Assembly (NCBI RefSeq): GCF_025345615.1
Contig: NZ_JAODWD010000004.1
Span: 124,001 to 188,000, forward strand
DNA length: 64,000 nucleotides
Direction of reading: 5' to 3'
Origin: Mycobacterium deserti
GTDB taxonomy: Bacteria > Actinomycetota > Actinomycetes > Mycobacteriales > Mycobacteriaceae
How positions within the stretch are numbered: the first letter of the stretch is position 1; every line of letters begins with the position of its first letter. Under the pieces are notes generated by a model, which worked only from the letters and a program-made list of their open reading frames with translations, did no database searches and was not told the DNA's origin. A program made the position numbers and the translations under genes. This document shows, piece after piece, positions 10,040 to 22,399 of the stretch.

Positions 10040-10897
10040 CTAAAAGCGGCAGAACCGGATGTCAGACGCCAGGATCGCCTTGGCCCCAATGGCGGCGATC
10101 TCATCCATGATCCGGTTGACGTCACGGCGCGGCACCAGGGCACGCACTGCCGCCCAGTCAGGGTCGGCCAGCGGCGCGATCGTCGGCGATTCCAACCCCG
10201 GCGTCACGGCGGTCGCCGCCTCGAGGACGCTGCGCGGGCAGTCGTAGTCGAGCATCAGGTACTGCTGGCCGAACACCACGCCCTGCACGCGGGCGGCCAG
10301 TTGGTCGCGCGCGGCGGCGTTATCGTCTGAAGCGTCGTCACGCTCGATCAGCACAGCTTCCGAATCGCACAGCGGATCACCGAACGCGACAAGGTCGTGT
10401 AGGCCAAGGGTGCGACCCGAACCCACGACGTCGGCGATCGCGTCGGCGACGCCGAGCTGAACCGAGATCTCGACGGCGCCGTCGAGCCGGATCACCGTTG
10501 CGTTAATACCTCTATCCGCCAGATCTTTTCGCACCAGGTTCGGAAACGCGGTCGCTATCCGCTTGCCTTCCAGATCCTCGACCCGCCATTGCCGACCAAC
10601 GGGTGCGGCGTAGCGGAAGGTCGACGAGCCGAAGCCGAGCGCAAGCCGCTCGCGTACCGGCGCGTCGGATTCGGCGGCCAGATCGCGGCCGGTGATGCCG
10701 AAGTCCAACTGCCCTGACCCGACGTAGATAGCGATGTCCTTGGGCCGGAGGAAGAAGAACTCGACGTTGTTGGCGGGATCGACGACAGTGAGGTCCTTGG
10801 GGTCGGTCCGACGCCGGTAGCCGGCCTCCGAGAGGATCTCGGCGGCTGGTTCGGACAGCGTTCCTTTGTTGGGAACCGCGACGCGCAACATGCTCAC
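10040..10897 (-). CDS. hisG: ATP phosphoribosyltransferase HisG (long form)
   Basis: This enzyme catalyses the first step of histidine synthesis, joining ATP and PRPP. At 285 residues it is the long form with a C-terminal ACT/PII-like regulatory domain (about 210-285) that binds histidine for feedback inhibition, so no HisZ is needed. Catalytic region motifs include [15 protein letters not shown] and the PRPP-site stretch [26 protein letters not shown]. The ATG overlaps the hisE stop by four bases. Confidence 0.97.
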   Translation of the reverse strand: MSMLRVAVPNKGTLSEPAAEILSEAGYRRRTDPKDLTVVDPANNVEFFFLRPKDIAIYVGSGQLDFGITGRDLAAESDAPVRERLALGFGSSTFRYAAPVGRQWRVEDLEGKRIATAFPNLVRKDLADRGINATVIRLDGAVEISVQLGVADAIADVVGSGRTLGLHDLVAFGDPLCDSEAVLIERDDASDDNAAARDQLAARVQGVVFGQQYLMLDYDCPRSVLEAATAVTPGLESPTIAPLADPDWAAVRALVPRRDVNRIMDEIAAIGAKAILASDIRFCRF

Positions 10898-11175
10898 AGC
10901 TTCTCGTAGACGTCGTCGAGGGTCAGGCCGCGCGAGATCATCAGCACCTGCGTCCAGTACAGCAACTGGCTGATCTCCTCGGCCAGTGCGTCGTCACCCT
11001 CGTGTTCGGCGGCGATCCACACTTCGCCGGCCTCCTCGAGCACCTTCTTGCCGAGCCCGTGCACCCCGCCGTCCAACGCGGCGACAGTGCCGCTATCGGC
11101 CGGCCTGGTGCGTGCGCGTTCGCTGAGCTCAGCGAACAGGGCGTCGAAAGTCTTCACGGCACGCGATTGTTTCAC
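10894..11175 (-). CDS. hisE: Phosphoribosyl-ATP pyrophosphatase HisE
   Basis: A 93-residue all-helical MazG-type pyrophosphohydrolase that acts directly after HisG. Metal-binding acidic residues appear in [28 protein letters not shown] (E..E..E and D motif, about residues 43-70). It is translationally coupled to hisG downstream and to the HAD gene upstream (four-base overlaps on both sides), so the three form an operon. Confidence 0.97.
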   Translation of the reverse strand: MKQSRAVKTFDALFAELSERARTRPADSGTVAALDGGVHGLGKKVLEEAGEVWIAAEHEGDDALAEEISQLLYWTQVLMISRGLTLDDVYEKL

Positions 11176-11864
11176 GCTCCCGTCGTCGCGGTCATCCCGG
11201 TTTGCCCGTCGAGCTCGGAGTACACCCGGCGAAGGTCATCGGCGACGACGCCCGACAGCGAGGTCAGGTGGCGTCGTCGCGGCCCCGGTGGCACCGCCAC
11301 GTCGTTGGGCACCACCAGCACCGCGCAGCCGGCCTCCTCGGCCGCGGCGGAACCGGTCGCCGAATCCTCGACGGCCAGGCACGCCGACGGTGCCAGCCCC
11401 AGTAACGCCGCCGCCCGCTGGTACGGGTCAGGCGCCGGCTTGCCGCGCGGCACCTCGTCGCCGCACACACTTGCCGAGAAGTAGTGCCTGCCGATGCTGT
11501 TGAGTGCGCGTTCGGTCAGTTCCCGCTGCGTGTTGGTGACCAACGCCATCGGAATGCCTTCGGCCGCAACGCTGTCGAGTAGCTCTTTTGCACCCGTGCA
11601 CCATGGCAGGCCACCGTCGAACAGATCCGCGGTGTAGGAATGCAGCCAGCGGTCGGACTCGGCCATGGCCATCGGGTCGGGATCCAGGCCCAGATCCGCG
11701 TAGATGGTCCGAATGGTGTTCTCCGCCGAACTGCCCACCAGCGACGCCCGCACCTGGGGGCTCAGCGTGCCGCCGAGTTCGTGATACAGCGCTTCCAGCG
11801 AGATGTCCCACAGCTTTTCGGAGTCGACCAGCGTCCCATCCATGTCCCACAGCACCGCACGCAC
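11172..11864 (-). CDS. HAD-superfamily hydrolase (beta-phosphoglucomutase-like)
   Basis: A 230-residue phosphatase-type HAD protein. Motif I is DMDGT at residues 7-11, motif II the T of VTNTQRE, the lysine motif [10 protein letters not shown] and motif [19 protein letters not shown]. The GTG at 11864 places motif I right at the N-terminus as usual; the longer open frame upstream has no HAD similarity. It overlaps hisE by four bases. A role in clearing a phosphorylated side product of the histidine pathway is possible but inferred only from position. Confidence 0.85.
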   Translation of the reverse strand: MRAVLWDMDGTLVDSEKLWDISLEALYHELGGTLSPQVRASLVGSSAENTIRTIYADLGLDPDPMAMAESDRWLHSYTADLFDGGLPWCTGAKELLDSVAAEGIPMALVTNTQRELTERALNSIGRHYFSASVCGDEVPRGKPAPDPYQRAAALLGLAPSACLAVEDSATGSAAAEEAGCAVLVVPNDVAVPPGPRRRHLTSLSGVVADDLRRVYSELDGQTGMTATTGA

Positions 11865-11915
11865 CGGCCGATTCTGCCATGCGCTAACGGGTCGAGCGTC
11901 GGTGCGCACCCGGTC

Positions 11916-12045
11916 GCACACCGTGGGCCTGACCGACCCCCAGTTCCAGGTGCTGCGGCTGGACCCGTGGCGGGTGCAGGTCCACCGGATGGCAGAACTC
12001 GCGGCGGGCTGGCCGTCGCGGATCTGGCGGGCCGACAAGGGCTAG
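11916..12045 (+). pseudogene. Possible C-terminal remnant of a PNPOx-like flavin protein
   Basis: The 202 bases between the HAD start (11864) and the metH stop (12067) contain a plus-strand stretch whose last 42 codons read as coding (TDPQFQVLRLDPWRVQV, then PSRIWRADKG and a stop). The pattern recalls the C-terminal strand and Arg-Trp-Arg end of pyridoxamine 5'-phosphate oxidase-like proteins. No start or N-terminal part is present. This could equally be chance coding bias; it is listed as a weak remnant call. Confidence 0.25.
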
Positions 12046-12066
12046 ACGGCGAAGTACGTCGCTGGG

Positions 12067-15815
<3,749 letters not shown>

Positions 15816-15816
<1 letters not shown>

Positions 15817-15919
15817 GTGCACTCCTTCCTTAGCGGAAGGCGTCCTTGACTCTGCCGAGCGTGGCGGATACCGGAAGGGCACTGGGCCCGCCCAAATAAC
15901 CGTTGCAACGCCTCTCGAC
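15816..15919 (-). promoter_or_regulatory. S-adenosylhomocysteine (SAH) riboswitch candidate in the metH leader
   Basis: The metH leader folds like the SAH aptamer. P1 pairs GUCGAG (15919-15914) with CUCGGC (15859-15854). The next AGGCGU (15913-15908) can form a pseudoknot with ACGCCU (15843-15838). The conserved UGCAAC follows, then P2 CGGUUA/UAUCCG (15902-15897 with 15870-15865, one U-U mismatch), then GCCACGCUCGG against the family GCCAGGCUCGG, and a UCAA-containing linker. Downstream, CCUUCC (15840-15835) pairs with GGAAGG (15829-15824), the metH ribosome site. CCU is shared by the pseudoknot and this blocking stem, so SAH binding would free translation (ON switch). SAH is the product cleared through homocysteine and MetH, so the logic fits. 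Confidence 0.78.
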
Positions 15920-15959
15920 CGGACAAGTCTACGTCGACACCCGATCGACGTCTGGACGC

Positions 15960-16269
15960 CAAGCTGATCACCGCGACCGACCTCGACCTGCTCGGTGATC
16001 GCGGTGCCCTGAGCGCAACCTCGCGAGTTCTGTCGGCAATGTCGTTGTCACCAGGGTTAACCAGATTGCAGCCGAACGTATTTCGCCTCGATCACGTCAG
16101 GACGCGTGTCGTTGAGGACCTCGTTGTAGCTCTCGAGATCCTCGAAGTCGTCGAGCCTCAGATCCGCGGCCCGTAGCTCGGTGCCCATGGCGCCGTCGCC
16201 CACCACAACCCGCGTCGACGAGGTGTCGCGCAAATCGGTGTCACGCGCGCGATAGTTCACATCAGCCAC
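15960..16269 (-). pseudogene. Decayed N-terminus of the native actinobacterial-type metH
   Basis: From ATG 16269 the first 63 codons read as the start of the ordinary mycobacterial MetH (VVVGDGAMGT, LDDFEDLE, NEVLNDTRPDVIEA). That frame then hits TAA at 16059. Shifting frame at 16079 recovers TFGCNL and [11 protein letters not shown], matching the NTFGCNL...GDYDIADRIRD segment that follows in M. tuberculosis MetH; about 17 codons between are lost. Another shift near 16010 gives GTAI, matching the following KGTAIARRV. So about the first 110 codons survive with one deletion and at least two frameshifts. The rest of the gene is gone and the enteric-type metH sits directly beyond it. Comparison is from memory of the family sequence. 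Confidence 0.82.
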
Positions 16270-16348
16270 GCGTACAGGGTAGTCGCCCGACGCAAACCAA
16301 CCCGTGTGGCGATGGCGCTCCTAGCCCACCCGAAGGGCTTACGCTGGC

Positions 16349-17242
16349 ATGGTGACCCCGTCGGATGCGAGCGGCCGTAAGCCGTCCGACCTGCCCAAAC
16401 TCAACGACACGATCATCGTGGCCGCCTTCGAGGGCTGGAACGACGCCGGCGATGCGGCCAGCGACGCGCTGGAACACCTCGACGCCATCTGGGAAGCCGA
16501 CACGATCGTCGAGATCGATGACGAGGCCTACTACGACTACCAGGTGAACCGCCCGGTGATCCGCCAGGTCGACGGCGTCACCCGCGAGCTGGTCTGGCCG
16601 TCGATGCGGATCTCGCACTGCCGTCCGCCCGGCTCGAACCGCGACATCGTGCTGATGCACGGCGTGGAGCCGAACATGCGCTGGCGGACCTTCTGCGCGG
16701 AGCTGCTCGCGATCGCCGACAAGCTCAACGTGCAGACCGTCGTCATCCTGGGCGCGCTACTGGCCGACACGCCGCACACTCGGCCGGTGCCGGTGTCGGG
16801 TGCGGCCTACTCTCCCGACTCGGCCAAGACGTTCGGCCTTGAGGAGACCCGCTACGAAGGGCCGACCGGCATCGCCGGCGTGTTCCAGGACGCCTGTGTG
16901 CAGGCCGGCATTCCGGCGGTGACCTTCTGGGCGGCGGTTCCGCACTACGTGTCGCAGCCGCCGAACCCGAAGGCAACGGTCGCGTTGCTACGCCGCGTCG
17001 AGGACGTCCTCGACATCGAGGTGCCGCTGGCCGATCTGCCGACGGCCGCCGAGGAGTGGGAGCAGGCGGTCACGGAGATGACGGCCGAGGACGACGAGAT
17101 CGCCGAATACGTGCAGTCGCTCGAGGAGCGTGGCGATGCCGAGGTCGACATGTCCGAGGCTCTGGGCAAGATCGACGGCGACGCGCTGGCCGCCGAGTTC
17201 GAGCGCTACCTGCGCCGCCGCGGCCCCGGATTCCGCGGTTAG
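16349..17242 (+). CDS. PAC2 family protein (Rv2125-like)
   Basis: A 297-residue protein of the PAC2/proteasome-assembly-chaperone fold family. It shows NDTIIVAAFEGWNDAGDAAS at residues 16-35, the TVVILGALLADTPHTRPVPV segment and a C-terminal acidic helical tail. Archaeal/eukaryotic relatives assist proteasome assembly; the actinobacterial member has no proven role. The ATG is preceded by a short leader divergent from the metH fossil. It ends overlapping the DUF1254 gene stop by four bases. Confidence 0.9.
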   Translation: MVTPSDASGRKPSDLPKLNDTIIVAAFEGWNDAGDAASDALEHLDAIWEADTIVEIDDEAYYDYQVNRPVIRQVDGVTRELVWPSMRISHCRPPGSNRDIVLMHGVEPNMRWRTFCAELLAIADKLNVQTVVILGALLADTPHTRPVPVSGAAYSPDSAKTFGLEETRYEGPTGIAGVFQDACVQAGIPAVTFWAAVPHYVSQPPNPKATVALLRRVEDVLDIEVPLADLPTAAEEWEQAVTEMTAEDDEIAEYVQSLEERGDAEVDMSEALGKIDGDALAAEFERYLRRRGPGFRG

Positions 17243-18669
17243 GCCTTCACTGCTTGCGGGGGCTTCCAGGTGCCGTTCAGGGCGTCGGGTTTGGGCCAGT
17301 ACAGCCGCAGCACCATCTGGAACGGTCCCTTGGGCGCGGGCAGCCAGTTGGACTCCTTCTCGATTCCCGGCGACGCGTTCTGCACATAGATCGTGTAGCC
17401 GCCGTCGGGATCGGGCACGAGGCTGGACAGCATCGCCGAGTTGATCAGGTAGCGGCTGATGGGGTTGGCAACAAGCAGGCTGGCAGGCATCTCGTACATC
17501 GTCAACGACCAGAACGCGTTGACCGGCGGCAACTGGCCCGACGGGAACTTGACGATGTAGTTGTTGGCACCGGTCAGCGGCGCGCCCGTCGAGTCGTTCG
17601 ACAGACCCGGATAGAGGGCCTCGGCCGCCGTGTTGCCGTAGATGCCGAACACCGCGCCTGCCATCCGGTAGAGATAGTTGCCCTTCAAATCGGCGGCGGT
17701 GCCGAAGAACTGCGCCGAACCGACCTCGCCCGTGTCGATCTTGTCCTTCCTCAGCTGGTCGAGCTCGGCCCATGCATCGGCCATACCGCCCTCGATCGCC
17801 GCGCGCATCTCGGGCGAAAGCTTGTCCGCCTCGAAGGTGCCGTCGGGGCCGATCCCGATACTGGCGAAGCGATCCCGGATCTCCTTCTCGTCGGGTCGCA
17901 CCGCTGCGAATCGCAATGCGAATGAGAGGATTTCGAAGAATTGCGGCGACGTCCGCTCCTGCTCCGGCGTCAACGGTGGCACGAAGTCAATGGGCGGGGC
18001 GGGGGCGGGCGCCGGCTGTTTGAGGTATACCGACAGCGGTTCGACCTGGTAGCCGGCCTGGATCTTCTTGACCTGGTCGATGTCCGATGGGCCCAGCAGT
18101 TGAGTGCGGTACAGCACCAGCGCCAGTTCGGTGTCGGACTTGATGACCTCTTTGATGCCTGCGGGTTTGGGGCCGGACCAATTGGGGCCCGCAAGAAGGT
18201 ATTTCCCACCGCCATTGCCGGTAGTGCGGCTGCCGACGTAGGCGACGTTGTAGGTGTAGAGGTCGACGAACTGCAGCGAGTAGTAGCGGTTCTGTTCGAC
18301 CGGCGGCACCGTCAACACCAGCGGCTCGGTGCGCAGGTCAGCTCCGAGGGCGGAGTACGGGGTATCGGAGTTCGGCGTCTGAACCGTCCTGTCCTCGGGA
18401 GTGAACACTCGCGCCGCGCTGTGGATTTCGTTCCAACCGCCCTTGTAATCCTGGTCGTCCTTATTGACGAAGTAGGAGTACATGACTCGGTAGTTGTCCA
18501 CCAAGGGGAAGCCGTAGATGTAGGCCTCCTTCGCGATCGCACGGGCCTGATCCGAGGCGACAGCGTCAGCGGTCGGTGGTGGCGGCGCCGAGGTGGTGTC
18601 CTCTGGTCCGCCGGTACTGCAGCCCGCCAGCAGCACGAGGGCCGTGATGACGGCAGCGATCCGCCGCAT
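17239..18669 (-). CDS. DUF1254/DUF1214 domain lipoprotein
   Basis: A 476-residue exported lipoprotein. The signal peptide ends at lipobox LAGC (Cys17). The DUF1254 part (about 45-190) contains EAYIYGFPLVDNYRVM and PNSDTPYS. The DUF1214 part (about 360-470) contains NAFWSLTMY and SNWLPAPKGPFQMVLRLYWP. Function is not established. The ATG at 18669 is chosen because it gives the signal peptide; it shares one base with the stop of the SDR gene (TGATG), so both genes are likely co-translated. It has no counterpart at this position in the M. tuberculosis order as I recall it. Confidence 0.85.
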   Translation of the reverse strand: MRRIAAVITALVLLAGCSTGGPEDTTSAPPPPTADAVASDQARAIAKEAYIYGFPLVDNYRVMYSYFVNKDDQDYKGGWNEIHSAARVFTPEDRTVQTPNSDTPYSALGADLRTEPLVLTVPPVEQNRYYSLQFVDLYTYNVAYVGSRTTGNGGGKYLLAGPNWSGPKPAGIKEVIKSDTELALVLYRTQLLGPSDIDQVKKIQAGYQVEPLSVYLKQPAPAPAPPIDFVPPLTPEQERTSPQFFEILSFALRFAAVRPDEKEIRDRFASIGIGPDGTFEADKLSPEMRAAIEGGMADAWAELDQLRKDKIDTGEVGSAQFFGTAADLKGNYLYRMAGAVFGIYGNTAAEALYPGLSNDSTGAPLTGANNYIVKFPSGQLPPVNAFWSLTMYEMPASLLVANPISRYLINSAMLSSLVPDPDGGYTIYVQNASPGIEKESNWLPAPKGPFQMVLRLYWPKPDALNGTWKPPQAVKA

Positions 18670-19547
18670 CAGCCGTTCTCCAACGCCTCGTTGCGGGCGC
18701 TCATCGACCGGCCCAGTGCCGCCACTTCCGCGTCCATCCTGGGCAGCAATTCGGGAATGGACTTCGACGATGTCTTGTCTCCGAGCCGAGATGTCAGAAC
18801 CGGCTTGAGCCACCTCATCGCACCCACCCACCGTGGGCAATTGACGTTGCGTGCCCGGGACTCGATGCCCTTGACGAAGATCTGCCCGCACTTCTCCACC
18901 GAGGTGGTCTTGCCCAAGGGGCCGGGGAGCTTTCGCAACATCTCCTGGAAAGCCGGCGAGTCGGCCAGCCCCTCGCGAACCATCGGCGTGTCGATCCACA
19001 GCATGTGCGCCGAACCGACGTCGACGCCGCGGTAACCGACCTCGAGGCGCAGCGCGTTGGCGAAGTGCTCGGCCCCGGCCTTCGTCGCGTCGTAGGCCGC
19101 CATGCCGGCCGACGGTGCGTACGCCGCGGCCGACGACACCACCAGTACGTAGCCCCGGCGATCGAGCACCGAGGGCAGCGCCGCGCGCACCGTATGGAAG
19201 ACGCCCAACACATTGACGTCGATCAGTGTCTTGAAGGCGTTCGGATCGACGGCGAGGACGGACCCGGCGGACGCGACACCGGCGTTGGCCATCACGATGT
19301 CGATCCCGCCGAACCGTTCGACGCCCGCGGCGACAGCGTTTTCCATGGCGGCCAGGTCACGCACGTCGGCAACGGCGGACTCCACCCGATCGGCATCCAG
19401 TGCGCCCACCACGTCCTTGAGTGCGCTGTCGTCCAGATCGATCAGCAGCAGCTTCGCACCCTTGGCGTGTAGGCGGCGGGCCACCTCGGCGCCGATGCCG
19501 TTCCCGGCGCCGGTGATCAGCGCGACTTTACCGTTCACGGATCTCAT
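18669..19547 (-). CDS. Short-chain dehydrogenase/reductase (Rv2129c-like)
   Basis: A 292-residue SDR. The NAD(P) motif TGAGNGIG is at 12-19, NAG is in MANAGVAS, the catalytic Ser in VVSSAAA and the YxxxK pair in YDATKAG. A C-terminal extension of about 50 residues follows the fold. The ATG at 19547 gives the length of the Rv2129c homologue (293). Substrate is unknown. It overlaps the DUF1254 lipoprotein gene by one base and lies 40 bases after mshC on the same strand. Confidence 0.9.
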   Translation of the reverse strand: MRSVNGKVALITGAGNGIGAEVARRLHAKGAKLLLIDLDDSALKDVVGALDADRVESAVADVRDLAAMENAVAAGVERFGGIDIVMANAGVASAGSVLAVDPNAFKTLIDVNVLGVFHTVRAALPSVLDRRGYVLVVSSAAAYAPSAGMAAYDATKAGAEHFANALRLEVGYRGVDVGSAHMLWIDTPMVREGLADSPAFQEMLRKLPGPLGKTTSVEKCGQIFVKGIESRARNVNCPRWVGAMRWLKPVLTSRLGDKTSSKSIPELLPRMDAEVAALGRSMSARNEALENG

Positions 19548-19587
19548 GGCCGTCAACGTACCGCGCCGGGTAAAGGAGTGGGCCGTT

Positions 19588-20826
19588 CTACAGCTTGACA
19601 CCAAGCAGCGCGTCGATCACGGTGGCGACGGTCTGCCCGGCGAGCGCGTCATGACCACCGTAGGTGAGGGCGTCCGTCGCCCAACCATCAATGGCGGCAA
19701 GGGCTTTCGGCGTATCCAAATCATCGGCGAGGTAGCGGCGCACGCGGGCAACCACATCGGCCGCGTCGGGAGCGGCCGGCAGCGCCGTCGCGCTGCGCCA
19801 GCGGTGCAGGCGGTGGTGTGCCTCGTCGAGCACCGCGTCGGTCCACGACCGATCCTGGCGGTAGTGGCCGGCCAGCAGCCCCAGGCGGATCGCGGCGGGG
19901 TCGGTGCCGTCGGCGCGCAGTCGCGATACCAGGACCAGATTGCCGCGGCTCTTGCTCATCTTGTGCCCGTCCCAGCCGATCATCCCCGCGTGCACGTAGT
20001 GACGCGCAAACCGCCGCTCACCGGTGACGGATTCGGCGTGGGCCGCCGAGAACTCGTGGTGCGGGAAAATCAGGTCGCTGCCCCCGCCTTGGATGTCGAG
20101 GCCGGTGCCGATGCGGCTGAGCGCGATCGCCGCGCACTCCACGTGCCACCCGGGCCGGCCCGGGCCGAACGGAGAGGGCCAGCTGGGCTCGTCGGGACGC
20201 TGGGCGCGCCACAGCAGCGCGTCGAGTTCGTCGCTCTTGCCCGCGCGATCCGGGTCGCCGCCGCGTTCGGCGAACAGCCTGCGCATGGTTTCGCGGTCAT
20301 ATCCCGACTCGTAGCCGAACTGCGCGGTGGCCTCGGCCCGGAAGTACACGTCGGGATGGTCGGGGTCGTCGACGACGTATGCCGCGCCCGAGGCCAACAT
20401 CTTCTCGACGAGCTCGATGACCTCGGCGATGGCCTCGGTCGCCGCGATGTACTCGTGCGGCGGCAGCACCCGCAGCGCGGCCATGTCCTCTCGGAAGAGG
20501 TTGGTCTCGCGATTCCCCAGCTCGCGCCAGTCGAGGCCGTCACGCTGCGCCCGTTCGAACAGCGGGTCGTCGACGTCGGTGATGTTCTGCACGTAGTGCA
20601 CGCGGTGGCCGGCGTCCAGCCACAGGCGGTGCACGAGGTCGAACGCGAGATAGGTGGCGGCGTGGCCCAGATGGGTGGCGTCATACGGCGTGATGCCGCA
20701 GACATACATCGAGGCCGTCTGGCCCACGGTCACCGGACGCACCTGCCGGTCGGCGCTGTCGTACAGCCGAAGCGCAGGGCCGCGGCCCTGCAACTCCGGA
20801 ACAGTCGGCGACGGCCACGATTCCAT
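19588..20826 (-). CDS. mshC: Mycothiol ligase MshC (cysteine:GlcN-Ins ligase)
   Basis: An ATP-dependent ligase joining L-cysteine to glucosaminyl-inositol, the third step of mycothiol synthesis. It is a shortened cysteinyl-tRNA synthetase relative of 412 residues. It has the zinc cysteine in [15 protein letters not shown] (Cys43, HLGH 52-55), the KMSKS loop near residue 289 and lacks the tRNA anticodon-binding domain. The ATG at 20826 matches homologue length (414). It sits 38 bases downstream of cysQ, linking sulfur assimilation and mycothiol synthesis. Confidence 0.96.
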   Translation of the reverse strand: MESWPSPTVPELQGRGPALRLYDSADRQVRPVTVGQTASMYVCGITPYDATHLGHAATYLAFDLVHRLWLDAGHRVHYVQNITDVDDPLFERAQRDGLDWRELGNRETNLFREDMAALRVLPPHEYIAATEAIAEVIELVEKMLASGAAYVVDDPDHPDVYFRAEATAQFGYESGYDRETMRRLFAERGGDPDRAGKSDELDALLWRAQRPDEPSWPSPFGPGRPGWHVECAAIALSRIGTGLDIQGGGSDLIFPHHEFSAAHAESVTGERRFARHYVHAGMIGWDGHKMSKSRGNLVLVSRLRADGTDPAAIRLGLLAGHYRQDRSWTDAVLDEAHHRLHRWRSATALPAAPDAADVVARVRRYLADDLDTPKALAAIDGWATDALTYGGHDALAGQTVATVIDALLGVKL

Positions 20827-20864
20827 ACGTTCGACTTTAAAGTGCGCTGACCGACCGCCCACAT

Positions 20865-21635
20865 TCAGCGGTGGCGATACGCCGAGGCGATACCGTCGAG
20901 CAGAGCACCGGCCAGCTCCGAGCGACACATCACGAAGTCGGGCAGATACGGGTCGCGCCGGTTGTAGATCATGGGCGAGCCGTCGAGGCGGCTCGCATGC
21001 AGACCGGCCGCCCGTACCACGGCCATCGGAGCCGCCGAGTCCCACTCCCACTGGCCGCCGGCGTGAATGTAGGCGTCGACGTCACCGCGCACGACAGCCA
21101 TCGCCTTCGCCCCGGCCGATCCGATGCGCACAAGCTGGATGTCCATCTTCTCGCGCAGCCACCACAGCACCGCGGGTGGACGGCTGGCGCTGGCCGCGAT
21201 GCGGATCGGGCCGTCGGCACGCGGCGGTGGTGGCGTGACCGTGTCAGTCCGGTACATCTCGCCTCGGGCCGGAAGCGCGACAGCGGCGTCGGTGATGCCG
21301 CCGGCGGGACCGCCGCTGCGCTGCCACAGTGCGATGTGCACCGCCCAGTCCGCACGGCCCGGCAGCGAGAATTCGTGGGTCCCGTCGACCGGGTCGACGA
21401 TCCAGACCCGGTCGGCGTGCACCCGTGACACATCGTCGACGGCTTCCTCGGACAGCACGGCATCGTCGGGCCGGTCGCGCGCAAGTCGGTCGAGGATCAG
21501 GACGTTGGCGCGCTTGTCCCCCGCGTCGCCGAGGTCGTACGGGTCGTAGAAGCCGAGCTCTTCGCGCACCGCCAGCAACAGTTCACCGGCGTCTGCAGCC
21601 ACCTCGGCGGCCAGCGCCGCATCGGTCAGGCTCAC
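20865..21635 (-). CDS. cysQ: 3'-phosphoadenosine 5'-phosphate phosphatase CysQ
   Basis: A 256-residue member of the inositol monophosphatase family. The metal sites are LSEEAVDD (about 61-68), DPVDGTHEF (81-89) and [16 protein letters not shown] in the C-terminal half. In mycobacteria CysQ removes PAP formed during sulfate assimilation and can also hydrolyse inositol phosphates. Placement upstream of mshC is as in Rv2131c-Rv2130c. It is divergent from a Crp-like gene with 77 bases between. Confidence 0.92.
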   Translation of the reverse strand: MSLTDAALAAEVAADAGELLLAVREELGFYDPYDLGDAGDKRANVLILDRLARDRPDDAVLSEEAVDDVSRVHADRVWIVDPVDGTHEFSLPGRADWAVHIALWQRSGGPAGGITDAAVALPARGEMYRTDTVTPPPPRADGPIRIAASASRPPAVLWWLREKMDIQLVRIGSAGAKAMAVVRGDVDAYIHAGGQWEWDSAAPMAVVRAAGLHASRLDGSPMIYNRRDPYLPDFVMCRSELAGALLDGIASAYRHR

Positions 21636-21712
21636 CGGGCAAGTACATCACGCGCGCGAGCTCGAACCAGTCCGGAGGTTTAGCATCGACCAACGGTGGA
21701 ATCCACGGCCCG

Positions 21713-22399
21713 GTGAACTCGACAGCCGCCGACGTGCTGGCACACGTGGGATTCCTGCGGGGTCTCGACCCCGCCATCTACTCGACCTTGGCTCCGCAGC
21801 TACGGCTGGAAGAGTGGCGGCGCGGCAAGGATGTCTATCGCCAGGACGAGTTCGCCGACGGTCTGCACATCATCCTTCGCGGCAAGGTGAAGGTTTGCAG
21901 CCGGGCTGTCGACGGGCGGGAGAAGCTGATGGAGATCAGAGGCCCGTCGGATGTCCTCGGCACCGTCTCCGCGCTCGACCGCGGGCCGCGCACGGCCACC
22001 GCGACCGCTGTCACCGATGTGTGCACCGCGGTCGTCGACGACGAGACGCTTCACCGCTGGATGTCCGAACGGCCGGAGATCGCCGCTCAATTGCTCAAGT
22101 ACATGGCCAAGCGGCTGCGGTCGGCCAACAACCACCTGCTCGCCATGGTTTTCGACGACGTGCCCTGCCGGGTCGCCAAGGAGTTACTGCATCTGGCGCG
22201 ACGGTTCGGCAGTCAGCATGGCGAGTTCCTGCGGGTGCGCCACGACCTGACGCAGACCGAGCTGGCCCAACTCGTCGGCGCTACCAGGGAAAGCGTCAAC
22301 AAGGCGCTGTGCGACTTCGTCAACCGCGGGTGGATCACCACGGACGGCAAGATCACGATGATCAATCAGCCGCATCTGCTCGCGCGGCGCGCCGGCTAG
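21713..22399 (+). CDS. Crp/Fnr-family regulator with altered cyclic-nucleotide pocket
   Basis: A 228-residue protein with a cNMP-binding barrel (about 10-125), dimer helix and C-terminal helix-turn-helix (DLTQTELAQLVGATRESVNKAL, about 178-199). The recognition helix is nearly the same as that recalled for M. tuberculosis CRP (ASRETVNKAL). In the phosphate cassette the usual GELS is GTVS (83-86), so the ribose-binding Glu is missing while Arg93 is kept. cAMP binding may be altered or lost. The GTG at 21713 is the best start in frame with the first helix; no strong ribosome site is visible. Confidence 0.88.
   Translation: MNSTAADVLAHVGFLRGLDPAIYSTLAPQLRLEEWRRGKDVYRQDEFADGLHIILRGKVKVCSRAVDGREKLMEIRGPSDVLGTVSALDRGPRTATATAVTDVCTAVVDDETLHRWMSERPEIAAQLLKYMAKRLRSANNHLLAMVFDDVPCRVAKELLHLARRFGSQHGEFLRVRHDLTQTELAQLVGATRESVNKALCDFVNRGWITTDGKITMINQPHLLARRAG

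Noticed and set aside
15970..16005. Stem of 11 pairs (ACCGCGACCGA with TCGGT and CGCGGT, three-base bulge) as a terminator or small RNA
   Set aside because: It lies inside the decayed metH copy, has no T tract on either strand and is explained by leftover coding sequence.
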